Of a stretch of 64,000 bases of DNA, positions 1 to 6,306 are shown piece after piece. Below the pieces are notes generated by a model. It did no database searches and had not been told where the DNA came from. It saw only the letters and a list, made by a program, of their open reading frames with translations. Origin of the DNA: Blastococcus aurantiacus. GTDB lineage: Bacteria; Actinomycetota; Actinomycetes; Mycobacteriales; Geodermatophilaceae. The translations under genes and the position numbers were made by a program. Position 1 is the first letter of the stretch, and each line of letters starts with the position of its first letter. The stretch spans positions 62,001-126,000 of the forward strand of contig NZ_FNBT01000007.1 in the NCBI RefSeq assembly GCF_900102425.1. Reading direction: 5' to 3'.

Positions 1-1094
1 ACGAGGTCGTCACCGGCACCGTCATCGAGGTCGTCAAGGGCGGCCTCATCCTCGACATCGGTCTCCGCGGATTCCTCCCGGCCTCGCTGGTCGAGATGCG
101 CCGCGTCCGCGACCTGCAGCCCTACGTGGGCCGCGAGCTCGAGGCCAAGATCATCGAGCTCGACAAGAACCGCAACAACGTCGTCCTCTCCCGTCGCCAG
201 TGGCTGGAGCAGACCCAGTCCGAGGTGCGCAGCGAGTTCCTCAACAAGCTCGCCAAGGGCCAGGTCCGCACGGGTGTCGTCTCCTCGATCGTCAACTTCG
301 GTGCGTTCGTGGACCTGGGCGGCGTCGACGGCCTGGTGCACGTCTCCGAGCTGTCCTGGAAGCACATCGACCACCCGTCCGAGGTCGTCGAGGTCGGTCA
401 GGAGGTCACCGTCGAGGTTCTCGACGTCGACCTCGACCGCGAGCGGGTCTCCCTGTCGCTGAAGGCGACGCAGGAGGACCCGTGGCGCCAGTTCGCCCGC
501 ACGCACCAGATCGGGCAGGTCGTCCCCGGCAAGGTCACCAAGCTGGTTCCCTTCGGTGCGTTCGTGCGCGTCGACGAGGGCATCGAGGGCCTGGTGCACA
601 TCTCCGAGCTGGCCGAGCGCCACGTGGAGATCCCGGAGCAGGTCGTGCAGGTCGGCGACGAGCTCCTGGTCAAGGTCATCGACATCGACCTGGACCGCCG
701 CCGCATCTCGCTCTCGCTCAAGCAGGCCAACGAGGGCGTCGTCGGCGACGAGGAGCAGTTCGACCCGGCCGCCTACGGCATGTCCGCGTCTTACGACGAG
801 CAGGGCAACTACATCTACCCCGAGGGCTTCGACCCGGAGACGGGCGAGTGGCTCGAGGGCTTCGACGAGGCCCGCGAGGCGTGGGAGCGGCAGTACGCCG
901 AGGCCCAGGCCCGGTTCGAGGCGCACCGCAAGCAGATCGCGGCGGCCAAGGAGGCCGACGCCGAGGCTGCGGCCGGTGGCAGCTACTCCAGCGAGGACGC
1001 CGCTGGTCCGGACGCCCCGGCCAGCACCGGTGGCACGCTGGCCAGCGACGAGGCCCTGGCCGCGCTGCGGGCCAAGCTCGCCGGCGGCGAGTGA
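1..1094 (+). CDS. rpsA: 30S ribosomal protein S1, 3' part (5' end outside window)
   Basis: The reading frame is open from the window edge, so the N-terminus is missing; about 363 residues remain. The visible part holds the end of one S1 (OB-fold) repeat, then two complete S1 repeats at about residues 80-150 and 165-240. Each has the family pattern of NFGAFVDL or PFGAFVRV, then GLVHVSEL or GLVHISEL, and ends in RVSLSLK or RRISLSLK. An acidic, alanine-rich tail of about 120 residues follows, as is usual for actinobacterial S1. S1 binds mRNA on the 30S subunit and helps initiation, although leaderless mRNAs, apparently common in this genome, depend on it less. It is followed by a strong hairpin and, one small gene later, by coaE, which matches the rpsA-coaE order known in mycobacteria. 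Confidence 0.97.
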   Translation, partial: EVVTGTVIEVVKGGLILDIGLRGFLPASLVEMRRVRDLQPYVGRELEAKIIELDKNRNNVVLSRRQWLEQTQSEVRSEFLNKLAKGQVRTGVVSSIVNFGAFVDLGGVDGLVHVSELSWKHIDHPSEVVEVGQEVTVEVLDVDLDRERVSLSLKATQEDPWRQFARTHQIGQVVPGKVTKLVPFGAFVRVDEGIEGLVHISELAERHVEIPEQVVQVGDELLVKVIDIDLDRRRISLSLKQANEGVVGDEEQFDPAAYGMSASYDEQGNYIYPEGFDPETGEWLEGFDEAREAWERQYAEAQARFEAHRKQIAAAKEADAEAAAGGSYSSEDAAGPDAPASTGGTLASDEALAALRAKLAGGE

Positions 1095-1128
1095 TCCGCT
1101 AGTGCGGCGCTGATGACTCGGCGCTGAC

Positions 1129-1165
1129 CCGGAGGCCCAGGACCCACGCGGTCCTGGGCCTCCGG
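1129..1165 (+). terminator. rpsA terminator hairpin
   Basis: A perfect 15-bp inverted repeat (1129-1143 with 1151-1165, 7-base loop) lies 34 bases after the rpsA stop. There is no U-run, as is common for actinobacterial terminators. The symmetry would let it work in both directions. Confidence 0.75.
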
Positions 1166-1207
1166 CACGTCCGGGGCCCGACGCGCGGCCCGACGTGCGG
1201 AGACGAC

Positions 1208-1244
1208 GACAGGCCCCGTGGACCGTTGGTCCACGGGGCCTGTC
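1208..1244 (+). terminator. second strong hairpin downstream of rpsA
   Basis: A perfect 17-bp inverted repeat (1208-1224 with 1228-1244) with a 3-base GTT loop. It probably backs up the first terminator or serves the minus-strand gene at 1370-1645, which converges on it. Confidence 0.65.
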
Positions 1245-1260
1245 CGCGTGTGCCGGACGG

Positions 1261-1340
1261 CGGCCCAGATCCCCCCTGGGCCGACGCACCGCAGCGCGCC
1301 GTCGCGCCGGCCGTCCGCTGCGCCGGCGCGCTGCGGTGCG
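1261..1340. repeat. two further inverted repeats in the rpsA 3' intergenic region
   Basis: An 8-bp stem lies at 1261-1268/1276-1283, then a perfect 17-bp stem at 1285-1301/1324-1340 around a GC-rich 22-base loop. With the two hairpins upstream, four stem-loops sit in about 210 bases between converging genes. They may be terminators in series or a decayed palindromic repeat cluster. Confidence 0.6.
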
Positions 1341-1369
1341 CGGGCGGGGACGTTCCGGCGGGGAAAGGT

Positions 1370-1645
1370 CTAGAGGCTGAGGATGATGGCGAAGGCAGTG
1401 CGGGGGCGGCCGCCGTTGCCGGCGAGGAAGCTCCAGGTGTGCCGGCCGGCGGGCGGCGTCTGCACCAGCCAGCGCAGGAAGGCGTTGCGCGGTCCGGGCA
1501 CGGGGCGCTGGAAGGCCATGCGCTCGCGGACGGCGGGGATGTCGGCGCAGCGGATGCCGGTGGCGGCACCCGGGCGGTGCCGGCCGGTGCCGCTGGAGAC
1601 GGCGCGGACGGACGGGGAGTCGGCGGCGGGCCGGTGACGGGACAT
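1370..1645 (-). CDS. small hypothetical protein (91 aa)
   Basis: Not recognised. The 91-residue protein is basic and Arg/Pro-rich, with a C-terminal half that looks like folded protein (aromatic and hydrophobic residues around FLRWLVQTPP, HTWSFLAGNGG and a terminal TAFAIILSL). The ATG has a purine-rich GAGAGG about ten bases upstream. A candidate -10 (CATAAC or TAACTT) and a tandem CCAGTCACA motif lie upstream of it on the same strand. It converges on rpsA and is divergent from coaE. No signal peptide or metal-binding motif is visible. The opposite strand is also open here, so coding status depends on conservation; it could be lineage-specific or spurious. Confidence 0.5.
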   Translation of the reverse strand: MSRHRPAADSPSVRAVSSGTGRHRPGAATGIRCADIPAVRERMAFQRPVPGPRNAFLRWLVQTPPAGRHTWSFLAGNGGRPRTAFAIILSL

Positions 1646-1698
1646 GATGGGTCTGCCTCTCTCGGCGGGGGAAGATCGCCGGGGCCGAAGTTATGTCC

Positions 1699-1716
1699 TG
1701 TGACTGGTGTGACTGG
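1699..1716. repeat. tandem 9-bp direct repeat between the small gene and coaE
   Basis: TGTGACTGG occurs twice back to back (1699-1707, 1708-1716), followed by TGCGAC. Read on the minus strand it sits just upstream of the probable -10 of the 91-aa gene, where an activator could bind. A related TGTGACTGG-A-GTGAC string occurs on the minus strand upstream of ssgB (complement of about 3372-3387). Confidence 0.4.
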
Positions 1717-1779
1717 TGCGACGCGCCGGGCGTCTCGCCCGGGTGTTACCTCTCCGTGATGTCGGAGCGGCCGGGTCGC

Positions 1780-1785
1780 TACTCT
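1780..1785 (+). promoter_or_regulatory. -10 element of leaderless coaE
   Basis: TACTCT is followed by six bases and then the coaE ATG. No Shine-Dalgarno is present, so transcription probably starts at or next to the A of the start codon. Confidence 0.55.
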
Positions 1786-1791
1786 GCGCAC

Positions 1792-2388
1792 ATGCTGCGG
1801 ATCGGACTCACCGGTGGGATCGGCTCGGGGAAGAGCACTGTCGCGGGTCTGCTCGCCGCCCGCGGCGCGGTGGTCGTCGACGCCGACCGGATCGCCCGCG
1901 AGGTCGTGGAGCCGGGGACGCCGGGACTGGCCGCCGTGGCCGAGGCCTTCGGCGAGGGCGTGCTGACCGCCGACGGATCACTGGACCGACCCGCCCTCGC
2001 GGCCATCGTGTTCACCGACGCCGAGGCCCGCGCGCGGCTGGACGCGATCGTCCACCCGCTGGTCCGCGAGCGGTCCCTCGAGCTCATCGCCGGGGCGCCG
2101 TCGGACGCCGTCCTGGTCAACGACGTCCCCCTGCTGGTGGAGACCGGTCAGGCGGGCACCTACGACCTGGTCCTGGTCGTCGAAGCCGACCTCGGCACGC
2201 GGCTGACCCGCCTGGTGGAGCGCGGGCTGACCGAGGAGGACGCGCGCGCCCGTATCGCGTCGCAGGCGACGGACGAGCAGCGCCGGGCCGTGGCCGACGT
2301 GGTGCTCGACAACAGCGGCACCCGCGAGCAGTTGGCCGATCAGGTGGCGCGCTTCTGGGAGGAGCGGGTCGAGCCGGCGCGTGGCTAG
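1792..2388 (+). CDS. coaE: dephospho-CoA kinase
   Basis: Catalyses the last step of coenzyme A synthesis, ATP-dependent phosphorylation of the 3'-hydroxyl of dephospho-CoA, in the cytosol. The 198-residue protein begins with the P-loop [12 protein letters not shown] (residues 5-16). It carries the family's DADRIAREV segment, HPLVRE, and VPLLVETG before the second half of the kinase fold. The length fits a single-domain enzyme; the extra C-terminal domain of mycobacterial CoaE is absent. ATG 1792 is chosen because the P-loop then falls at the usual position and a -10 hexamer lies six bases upstream. An in-frame upstream extension to 1693 has no supporting features. Confidence 0.96.
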   Translation: MLRIGLTGGIGSGKSTVAGLLAARGAVVVDADRIAREVVEPGTPGLAAVAEAFGEGVLTADGSLDRPALAAIVFTDAEARARLDAIVHPLVRERSLELIAGAPSDAVLVNDVPLLVETGQAGTYDLVLVVEADLGTRLTRLVERGLTEEDARARIASQATDEQRRAVADVVLDNSGTREQLADQVARFWEERVEPARG

Positions 2389-2423
2389 CGCGGCAGTGGG
2401 CGCCGCACCGCCTGAACGACAGA

Positions 2424-2451
2424 ACCCCAGGCGCCGCCGGCGTCCTGGGGT
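2424..2451. terminator. bidirectional terminator between coaE and the tRNA cluster
   Basis: ACCCCAGG (2424-2431) pairs with CCTGGGGT (2444-2451), with a GC-rich and partly self-complementary interior. It sits between coaE and the converging tRNA-Val gene and can serve both. Confidence 0.65.
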
Positions 2452-2458
2452 CCTTCGG

Positions 2459-2530
2459 TGGGCGATACTGGGATCGAACCAGTGACCTCTTCCGTGTCAG
2501 GGAAGCGCGCTACCGCTGCGCCAATCGCCC
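2459..2530 (-). tRNA. tRNA-Val (anticodon GAC)
   Basis: A 72-base cloverleaf: acceptor stem GGGCGAT pairs with ATCGCCC, the anticodon loop CTGACAC is closed by CTTCC/GGAAG, and the T-loop is TTCGATC. The GAC anticodon reads GUC/GUU valine codons. CCA is not encoded. It is last in a minus-strand Gly-Cys-Val cluster. Confidence 0.95.
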
Positions 2531-2585
2531 GGCCCGGTCTCGCGACCGGTCCCTCCTCCGCGCTCGTGCTCCGCAGAGGAGAACG

Positions 2586-2656
2586 AGGTGGAGACGGGAT
2601 TTGAACCCGTGTAGACGGCTTTGCAGGCCGTTGCCTCGCCTCTCGGCCACTCCACC
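2586..2656 (-). tRNA. tRNA-Cys (anticodon GCA)
   Basis: A 71-base cloverleaf with acceptor GGTGGAG/CTCCACC, anticodon loop CTGCAAA closed by ACGGC/GCCGT, and T-loop TTCAAAT. The GCA anticodon and U discriminator fit cysteine. CCA is not encoded. It is the middle gene of the Gly-Cys-Val cluster. Confidence 0.95.
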
Positions 2657-2662
2657 GCACGC

Positions 2663-2688
2663 GGGCGCTGATCTCGCGATCAGCGCCC
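2663..2688 (-). other. hairpin between tRNA-Gly and tRNA-Cys
   Basis: A perfect 11-bp stem (2663-2673/2678-2688) with a 4-base loop separates the two tRNAs. It could be a processing signal for the polycistronic tRNA transcript or a partial terminator. Confidence 0.5.
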
Positions 2689-2697
2689 GAGGTTCCG

Positions 2698-2769
2698 AGC
2701 GGATGACGGGATTCGAACCCGCGACCCTCACCTTGGCAAGGTGATGCTCTACCACTGAGCCACATCCGC
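2698..2769 (-). tRNA. tRNA-Gly (anticodon GCC)
   Basis: A 72-base cloverleaf with acceptor GCGGATG/CATCCGC, anticodon loop TTGCCAA closed by TCACC/GGTGA, and T-loop TTCGAAT. It reads GGC/GGU glycine codons. CCA is not encoded. It is first in the Gly-Cys-Val cluster, directly behind a strong promoter. Confidence 0.95.
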
Positions 2770-2781
2770 GTTGCAGGAGAA

Positions 2782-2810
2782 ACGTTACCTGACGGCCTTC
2801 CGGCGTCCAA
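2782..2810 (-). promoter_or_regulatory. promoter of the tRNA Gly-Cys-Val cluster
   Basis: On the minus strand TTGGAC (2810-2805) and TAACGT (2787-2782) are separated by exactly 17 bases, and the -10 ends 12 bases before the tRNA-Gly 5' end. This is the best-formed housekeeping-sigma promoter in the window, as expected for stable RNA. Confidence 0.75.
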
Positions 2811-2866
2811 CGAGGGGGGTCCCCCTCACGGTCCGGCGCGTCGCGCTCGGGCAGCGTTCCTGCAGG

Positions 2867-3331
2867 TCAGCGCCCCGAGGGGTCCGCGCCGCCGTTGGAG
2901 AGCAGGACGTGCAGCTCGTCGTCGAGGTGCAGCAGGCCGCTCTCGGATCCGGACGGGACCAGGGCCTCCGTCTGGCGCAGGAAGCCGGCGACGACGGCGC
3001 GCGACAGCTCGAACAGCGCCTCACCCGACGGTGCCCGCAGGTGGAGGAAGAGCACGTCGCTGGCCGAGGCGCTCGGCCAGACGCGGACGTCGCCGTCGCC
3101 CGAGGGGTGGTCGAGGCCGTCCTGCAGCAGCTCGCGGCTGACCAGCCAGGCGATGCCGTCGTCGGTGTCGACGACGCCGCTGTCGTCACCGATGTCGCCG
3201 AAGGCGATGCGGACCGCGAACGGGTCCGTCGCGTCGTAGCACAGCAGTGCCGGCACCTCTGTCCACGACTGCGGGCCGATGAGCTGCAGCGTGACGGGCG
3301 CGGTGTGACCGGGGTTCCAGCGGTTGGTCAT
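2867..3331 (-). CDS. ssgB: SsgA-family sporulation/cell-division regulator (SsgB-like)
   Basis: SsgA-like proteins occur in morphologically complex actinobacteria; in Streptomyces, SsgB recruits FtsZ to future septum sites. The 154-residue protein shows the family pattern throughout: VPALLCYDATDPFAVRIAF near residues 26-44, then SRELLQDGL, a GDGDVRVWP segment, LHLRAPSGEALFELS, and a C-terminal AGFLRQTEALVPSG with LDDELHVLL. It is soluble with no membrane segment. The order tRNAs-ssgB-thrS-pgsA-pdxS resembles the Streptomyces ssgB neighbourhood. A 23-bp palindrome lies 26 bp upstream of the ATG. No good Shine-Dalgarno is visible. Whether it is SsgB or another Ssg paralogue needs a phylogeny. 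Confidence 0.88.
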   Translation of the reverse strand: MTNRWNPGHTAPVTLQLIGPQSWTEVPALLCYDATDPFAVRIAFGDIGDDSGVVDTDDGIAWLVSRELLQDGLDHPSGDGDVRVWPSASASDVLFLHLRAPSGEALFELSRAVVAGFLRQTEALVPSGSESGLLHLDDELHVLLSNGGADPSGR

Positions 3332-3356
3332 GTCAGGTCAACGACGTTCCGCTGCG

Positions 3357-3379
3357 GGAGTGACGCGACTCGTCACTCC
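3357..3379. promoter_or_regulatory. palindromic operator upstream of ssgB (candidate BldD box)
   Basis: A perfect 9-bp inverted repeat (3357-3365/3371-3379, 5-base spacer) contains AGTGA-N9-TCACT. The published Streptomyces BldD consensus is AGTGA-Nm-TCACC. A further GTGAC half-site lies immediately beyond it. The site is 26-48 bp upstream of the ssgB ATG. A BldD orthologue is encoded at 53346-53900, so the pairing is plausible but untested. Confidence 0.5.
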
Positions 3380-3513
3380 AGTCACATCCGTCCCACCAGC
3401 CTCGCATGTCGGTCATGACTGCTTGTGTGTCCGCCGAGAAGGGTTCGGAAACGGTTTTGGTGCAGGCGTGACCAATGAGGTTGCAGACCTCGTTCGTGGG
3501 TCCGGTCCGGACG

Positions 3514-3540
3514 TAGGCTCCGGGCGTCGTTCCTACGACG
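3514..3540 (+). promoter_or_regulatory. candidate promoter and leader hairpin of the PGPGW gene
   Basis: TAGGCT (3514-3519) is a -10-like hexamer about 67 bases before the GTG at 3587. A small stem-loop, CGTCGT-TCCT-ACGACG (3525-3540), lies at the predicted start of the transcript. Confidence 0.35.
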
Positions 3541-3586
3541 GAGCGCCCACGAGCGGGGAGGTGACGAGCTGAGCGGACAGGAGACC

Positions 3587-4057
3587 GTGGCCCCACCGGA
3601 CCGACGCCCGGAGCGCGAATCGCGAGGCGACCGGCGGGCCCGCTACGACACCGACGACGTGACCAGCCTCCGCGAGCGGGTCGCCGACACGAAGTGGCGA
3701 CGGCGCCTCGCGGCCCGCCGCAGCACGAACCACGCCTACCGGGTCGGCGTCGGCCTCGTCGGCGGGCTGATCGTCGCGCTGGGGCTGGCCGCCATCCCGC
3801 TGCCCGGTCCGGGCTGGCTGATCGTGTTCGCGGGGCTCTTCGTCCTGGCCAGCGAGTTCACCTGGGCCGAGCAGCTGCTGGAGTTCACCAAGAAGCAGGT
3901 GACCCGCTGGACCGACTGGGTCGGCGCCCAGTCGGTGTGGGTGCGCGTGCTCATCGGGCTGGCGACCGCCGCCTTCGTCTACGGCGTCGTGGTGCTGACG
4001 CTGCACGTCCTCGGCGTCCCGGACTGGGTGCCGGGGTGGGTACCGCTCTGGCGCTGA
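3587..4057 (+). CDS. PGPGW-type (TIGR02611-like) membrane protein
   Basis: Function unknown. The 156-residue protein has a charged, Arg-rich N-terminus of about 50 residues, then two close hydrophobic segments (about 55-73 and 80-96) joined by the signature PLPGPGW, and a third near residues 118-142. The PGPGW turn between helices defines a family of small actinobacterial membrane proteins. GTG 3587 is chosen because GGAG lies six bases before it. The gene stands alone on the plus strand, divergent from ssgB and followed by tRNA-Val. Confidence 0.85.
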   Translation: MAPPDRRPERESRGDRRARYDTDDVTSLRERVADTKWRRRLAARRSTNHAYRVGVGLVGGLIVALGLAAIPLPGPGWLIVFAGLFVLASEFTWAEQLLEFTKKQVTRWTDWVGAQSVWVRVLIGLATAAFVYGVVVLTLHVLGVPDWVPGWVPLWR

Positions 4058-4065
4058 GCGTCTGG

Positions 4066-4071
4066 CAGAAT
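4066..4071 (+). promoter_or_regulatory. -10 element of tRNA-Val(CAC)
   Basis: CAGAAT preceded by TGG (extended -10 style) ends 27 bases before the tRNA 5' end, leaving room for a short 5' leader. Confidence 0.45.
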
Positions 4072-4098
4072 GGCACCGCGGTCGTGAGCGGCCGCACC

Positions 4099-4170
4099 GG
4101 GCGATTGGCTCAGTGGTAGAGCGCTTCGTTCACACCGAAGAGGTCACTGGTTCGAACCCAGTATCGCCCA
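4099..4170 (+). tRNA. tRNA-Val (anticodon CAC)
   Basis: A 72-base cloverleaf with acceptor GGGCGAT/ATCGCCC, anticodon loop TTCACAC closed by CTTCG/CGAAG, and T-loop TTCGAAC. It reads the GUG valine codon, abundant in this genome. It is very similar to tRNA-Val(GAC) at 2459-2530 on the other strand. Confidence 0.95.
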
Positions 4171-4180
4171 CCGGCACGCA

Positions 4181-4214
4181 GGGCCAGGTCCACCCGAGAG
4201 GGCGGACCTGGCCC
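4181..4214 (+). terminator. tRNA-Val terminator
   Basis: An 11-bp perfect stem (4181-4191/4204-4214) lies ten bases after the tRNA 3' end, followed by a TTCGTCGTT tail. Confidence 0.75.
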
Positions 4215-4246
4215 TTCGTCGTTCACCGCCGTCCCAGGAGGTTCCC

Positions 4247-4909
4247 GTGACCGAGCCCGCGGATCTCACCGCGACGCGGGCCGGCTACGACGCCCTGGCG
4301 GAGCAGTACGGGGACCTCTCCCGGGCCTCCCTCGACGCCGCTCCGCTGGACCGGGCGCTGCTGGGTGCCTTCGCCGAGTCGGTGCTCGCGGACCACCCCG
4401 ACCCCGTGGTCCTCGACGCCGGCTGCGGCCCGGGCACGATCGCCGGCCATCTCGCCCGTCGGCTCGGAGTGCCCGCGCGGGGCGTCGACCTGTCACCGGC
4501 CATGGTGGAGCACGCGCGCCGGGCGCATCCCGGGATCGTCTTCGACGTGGGTGAGATGGGGGCGCTCGCCCTCGCCGACAGCAGCGTGGCCGGGCTCGTC
4601 GCCTGGTACTCGCTCATCCACGTGCCTGCCGGCCGACGACAGGACGTGCTCCGCGAGTTCGGCCGGGTCCTCCGCCCCGGCGGCCACGTCCTGCTCGCCT
4701 TCCAGGTGGGGGAGGACACCCTGTACCTGGACGAGGCGTTCGGCCGGCCGGTCCGGCTCGACTTCCACCGGCTGCTGCCCGACGACGTCGCCGCGCTGCT
4801 GGAGGGCGCGGGGTTCGACGTGACCGCCCGCCTCGTGCGCGCACCCGATCCGGGCAGCGTGGCGGCGCGGATCCCGCAGGGCTTCCTGATGGCGCGGAAG
4901 GCGGCGTAG
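4247..4909 (+). CDS. class I SAM-dependent methyltransferase
   Basis: A methyltransferase of unknown substrate, 220 residues, soluble. SAM-binding motif I is VLDAGCGPG (residues 55-63), followed by the acidic loop region GVDLSPAMVEHAR. The central strand-helix YSLIHVPAG and motif RPGGHVLLAF (post-motif III) are typical of the Methyltransf_11/25 type. GTG 4247 is preceded at five bases by AGGAGG, one of the best ribosome sites in the window. It follows the tRNA-Val terminator and converges on the multicopper oxidase with a 4-base gap. Context does not reveal a substrate. Confidence 0.85.
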   Translation: MTEPADLTATRAGYDALAEQYGDLSRASLDAAPLDRALLGAFAESVLADHPDPVVLDAGCGPGTIAGHLARRLGVPARGVDLSPAMVEHARRAHPGIVFDVGEMGALALADSSVAGLVAWYSLIHVPAGRRQDVLREFGRVLRPGGHVLLAFQVGEDTLYLDEAFGRPVRLDFHRLLPDDVAALLEGAGFDVTARLVRAPDPGSVAARIPQGFLMARKAA

Positions 4910-4913
4910 CAGG

Positions 4914-6293
4914 TCAGGCGGGCCCGTAGCGCACGACCCGCACCATGCCGTCCTCCATGTGGTGGTGGTTGTGGCAGTGGAACAGCCAGTCGCCGGGGTT
5001 GCCGGCGAGGAAGTCGAAGCTGACGACCCCGCCCCGCGACGGCACGGCCACCGTGTCCTTGACCGGCCCGCGCCCCGACGGCGTGCGAACCTGGAAGTGG
5101 TGCCCGTGCAGGTGCATCGGGTGCCACTTCGCGCTGGTGTTGCGCATCGTCACGCGCACCCACTCGCCCTCCACGACCGGCAGCGGATCGGCGTCGGGGT
5201 GGCTCTGTCCGCCGATCTGGGTGCCGGACAGCTCGAGGTCGTACTCGCGGTCGGGCGTCCCCGTGGGGACCGCCAGCGGCTCGCGGCTGACGAGATCGGG
5301 GTAGGTCACCAGCCGGCCGTCCAGCTCCGCGGGCCGCTCGGCCACGGCGGGCGCCGACGACGTCTCGCTGCCGGTGTAGCGCAGCACCGCGCGCCCCCAG
5401 CCGCCCCGGCCCTCGGCCTGCACGCCCACCTGCCACACGCCGCCCGGGTGGGCCGCCTCGACCAGGACGTCGTACCGCTCGCCCATGCCGAGGCGCAGCG
5501 CATCGACGGTCACCGGCTCGACCGGCATCCCGTCCGTGTGCGTGACGGTCAGGCGGTGGCCGGCGACGGCGAAGCGGAAACCGGTGTCGGCCGCGACGTT
5601 CATGACCCGGAGGCGCAGCCGGTCACCGGGGCGGGCCCGGAGAACCGGCGGATCGTCCGGCGGGCGCCCGTTCACCAGCAGCAGGGGGTAGGCCCGGCCG
5701 CCGAAGGACACGGCGTCCACCGGATCGGGGTCGCCACCGGGCGGGGACGAGCCGTGGTCGGCGTGGCCCTCGAGGCCGTCCCGCCAGTCGTCGAGCATGA
5801 GCGTGTACTCGTGGTCGTAGGCGAGCTCCTCGGTCCGCGGCTCCACGACCAGGGGCCCGTAGAGCCCGCGGTCGAGCTGCATGCCGACGTGGGCGTGGTA
5901 CATGAACGAGCCGGCCACCGGGGTCTCGAACTCGTAGGTGAAGCCGGCGCCCGGGGCGACCGGGGCCTGGGTGACCCCGGGGACCCCGTCCATCCCGTTG
6001 GGGGGCGCCAGGCCGTGCCAGTGGACGGTGGTGCCCTCGGGGAGCCCGTTGTCCAGGCGCACCCGGAGCACGTCTCCGGCGCGCAGGCGGATCTCGGGGC
6101 CCGGCACGGTGCCGTAGCCCCAGGTGGGGATCTCCCGGCCCGCGAGATCCATCCGCATCGGGACGGCGGTCAGCCGCGGTCCCCCCGGGGACGAGGGAGC
6201 CGCGGCCGGCCGGCCGTCCCCGGAGCAGCCGGCGACCAGGGAGAGCCCGGCCGCGGCGCCCAGCCCCAGGAACTGCCGCCGTGTCGCCGGCAT
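4914..6293 (-). CDS. multicopper oxidase (laccase/CueO type), Tat/lipoprotein-exported
   Basis: Oxidises a substrate (phenol, metal ion such as Cu(I), or other) with four-electron reduction of oxygen to water outside the membrane. The 459-residue protein begins with RRQFLGL (Tat-like, residues 5-11) and a lipobox ending at Cys23, so it is probably a Tat-exported lipoprotein. All four copper-ligand clusters are visible: HWHG (91-94), a HAHVG segment, HPMHLHGHHF in the last cupredoxin domain, and HCH (439-441) followed by a Met. The length fits three-domain enzymes. It is second in a two-gene operon, 13 bases after a cupredoxin-like lipoprotein, so the pair may exchange copper or electrons. The terminal cluster is unusually His-rich (HCHNHHHMEDGM). 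Confidence 0.92.
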   Translation of the reverse strand: MPATRRQFLGLGAAAGLSLVAGCSGDGRPAAAPSSPGGPRLTAVPMRMDLAGREIPTWGYGTVPGPEIRLRAGDVLRVRLDNGLPEGTTVHWHGLAPPNGMDGVPGVTQAPVAPGAGFTYEFETPVAGSFMYHAHVGMQLDRGLYGPLVVEPRTEELAYDHEYTLMLDDWRDGLEGHADHGSSPPGGDPDPVDAVSFGGRAYPLLLVNGRPPDDPPVLRARPGDRLRLRVMNVAADTGFRFAVAGHRLTVTHTDGMPVEPVTVDALRLGMGERYDVLVEAAHPGGVWQVGVQAEGRGGWGRAVLRYTGSETSSAPAVAERPAELDGRLVTYPDLVSREPLAVPTGTPDREYDLELSGTQIGGQSHPDADPLPVVEGEWVRVTMRNTSAKWHPMHLHGHHFQVRTPSGRGPVKDTVAVPSRGGVVSFDFLAGNPGDWLFHCHNHHHMEDGMVRVVRYGPA

Positions 6294-6306
6294 CGGGGAA
6301 CCCCGG

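Noticed and set aside
1383..1637. Plus-strand frame opposite the 91-aa gene
   Set aside because: No ribosome site or promoter was found, and the composition is less protein-like than on the minus strand.
1693..1791. In-frame N-terminal extension of coaE
   Set aside because: It would put a Cys/Trp/Asp-rich stretch encoded by a direct repeat before the P-loop. The leaderless ATG at 1792 fits the family.
3324..3572. Short plus-strand frame in the ssgB upstream region
   Set aside because: It has no ribosome site, runs through the palindromic operator and has unstable composition. The region reads as promoter DNA.
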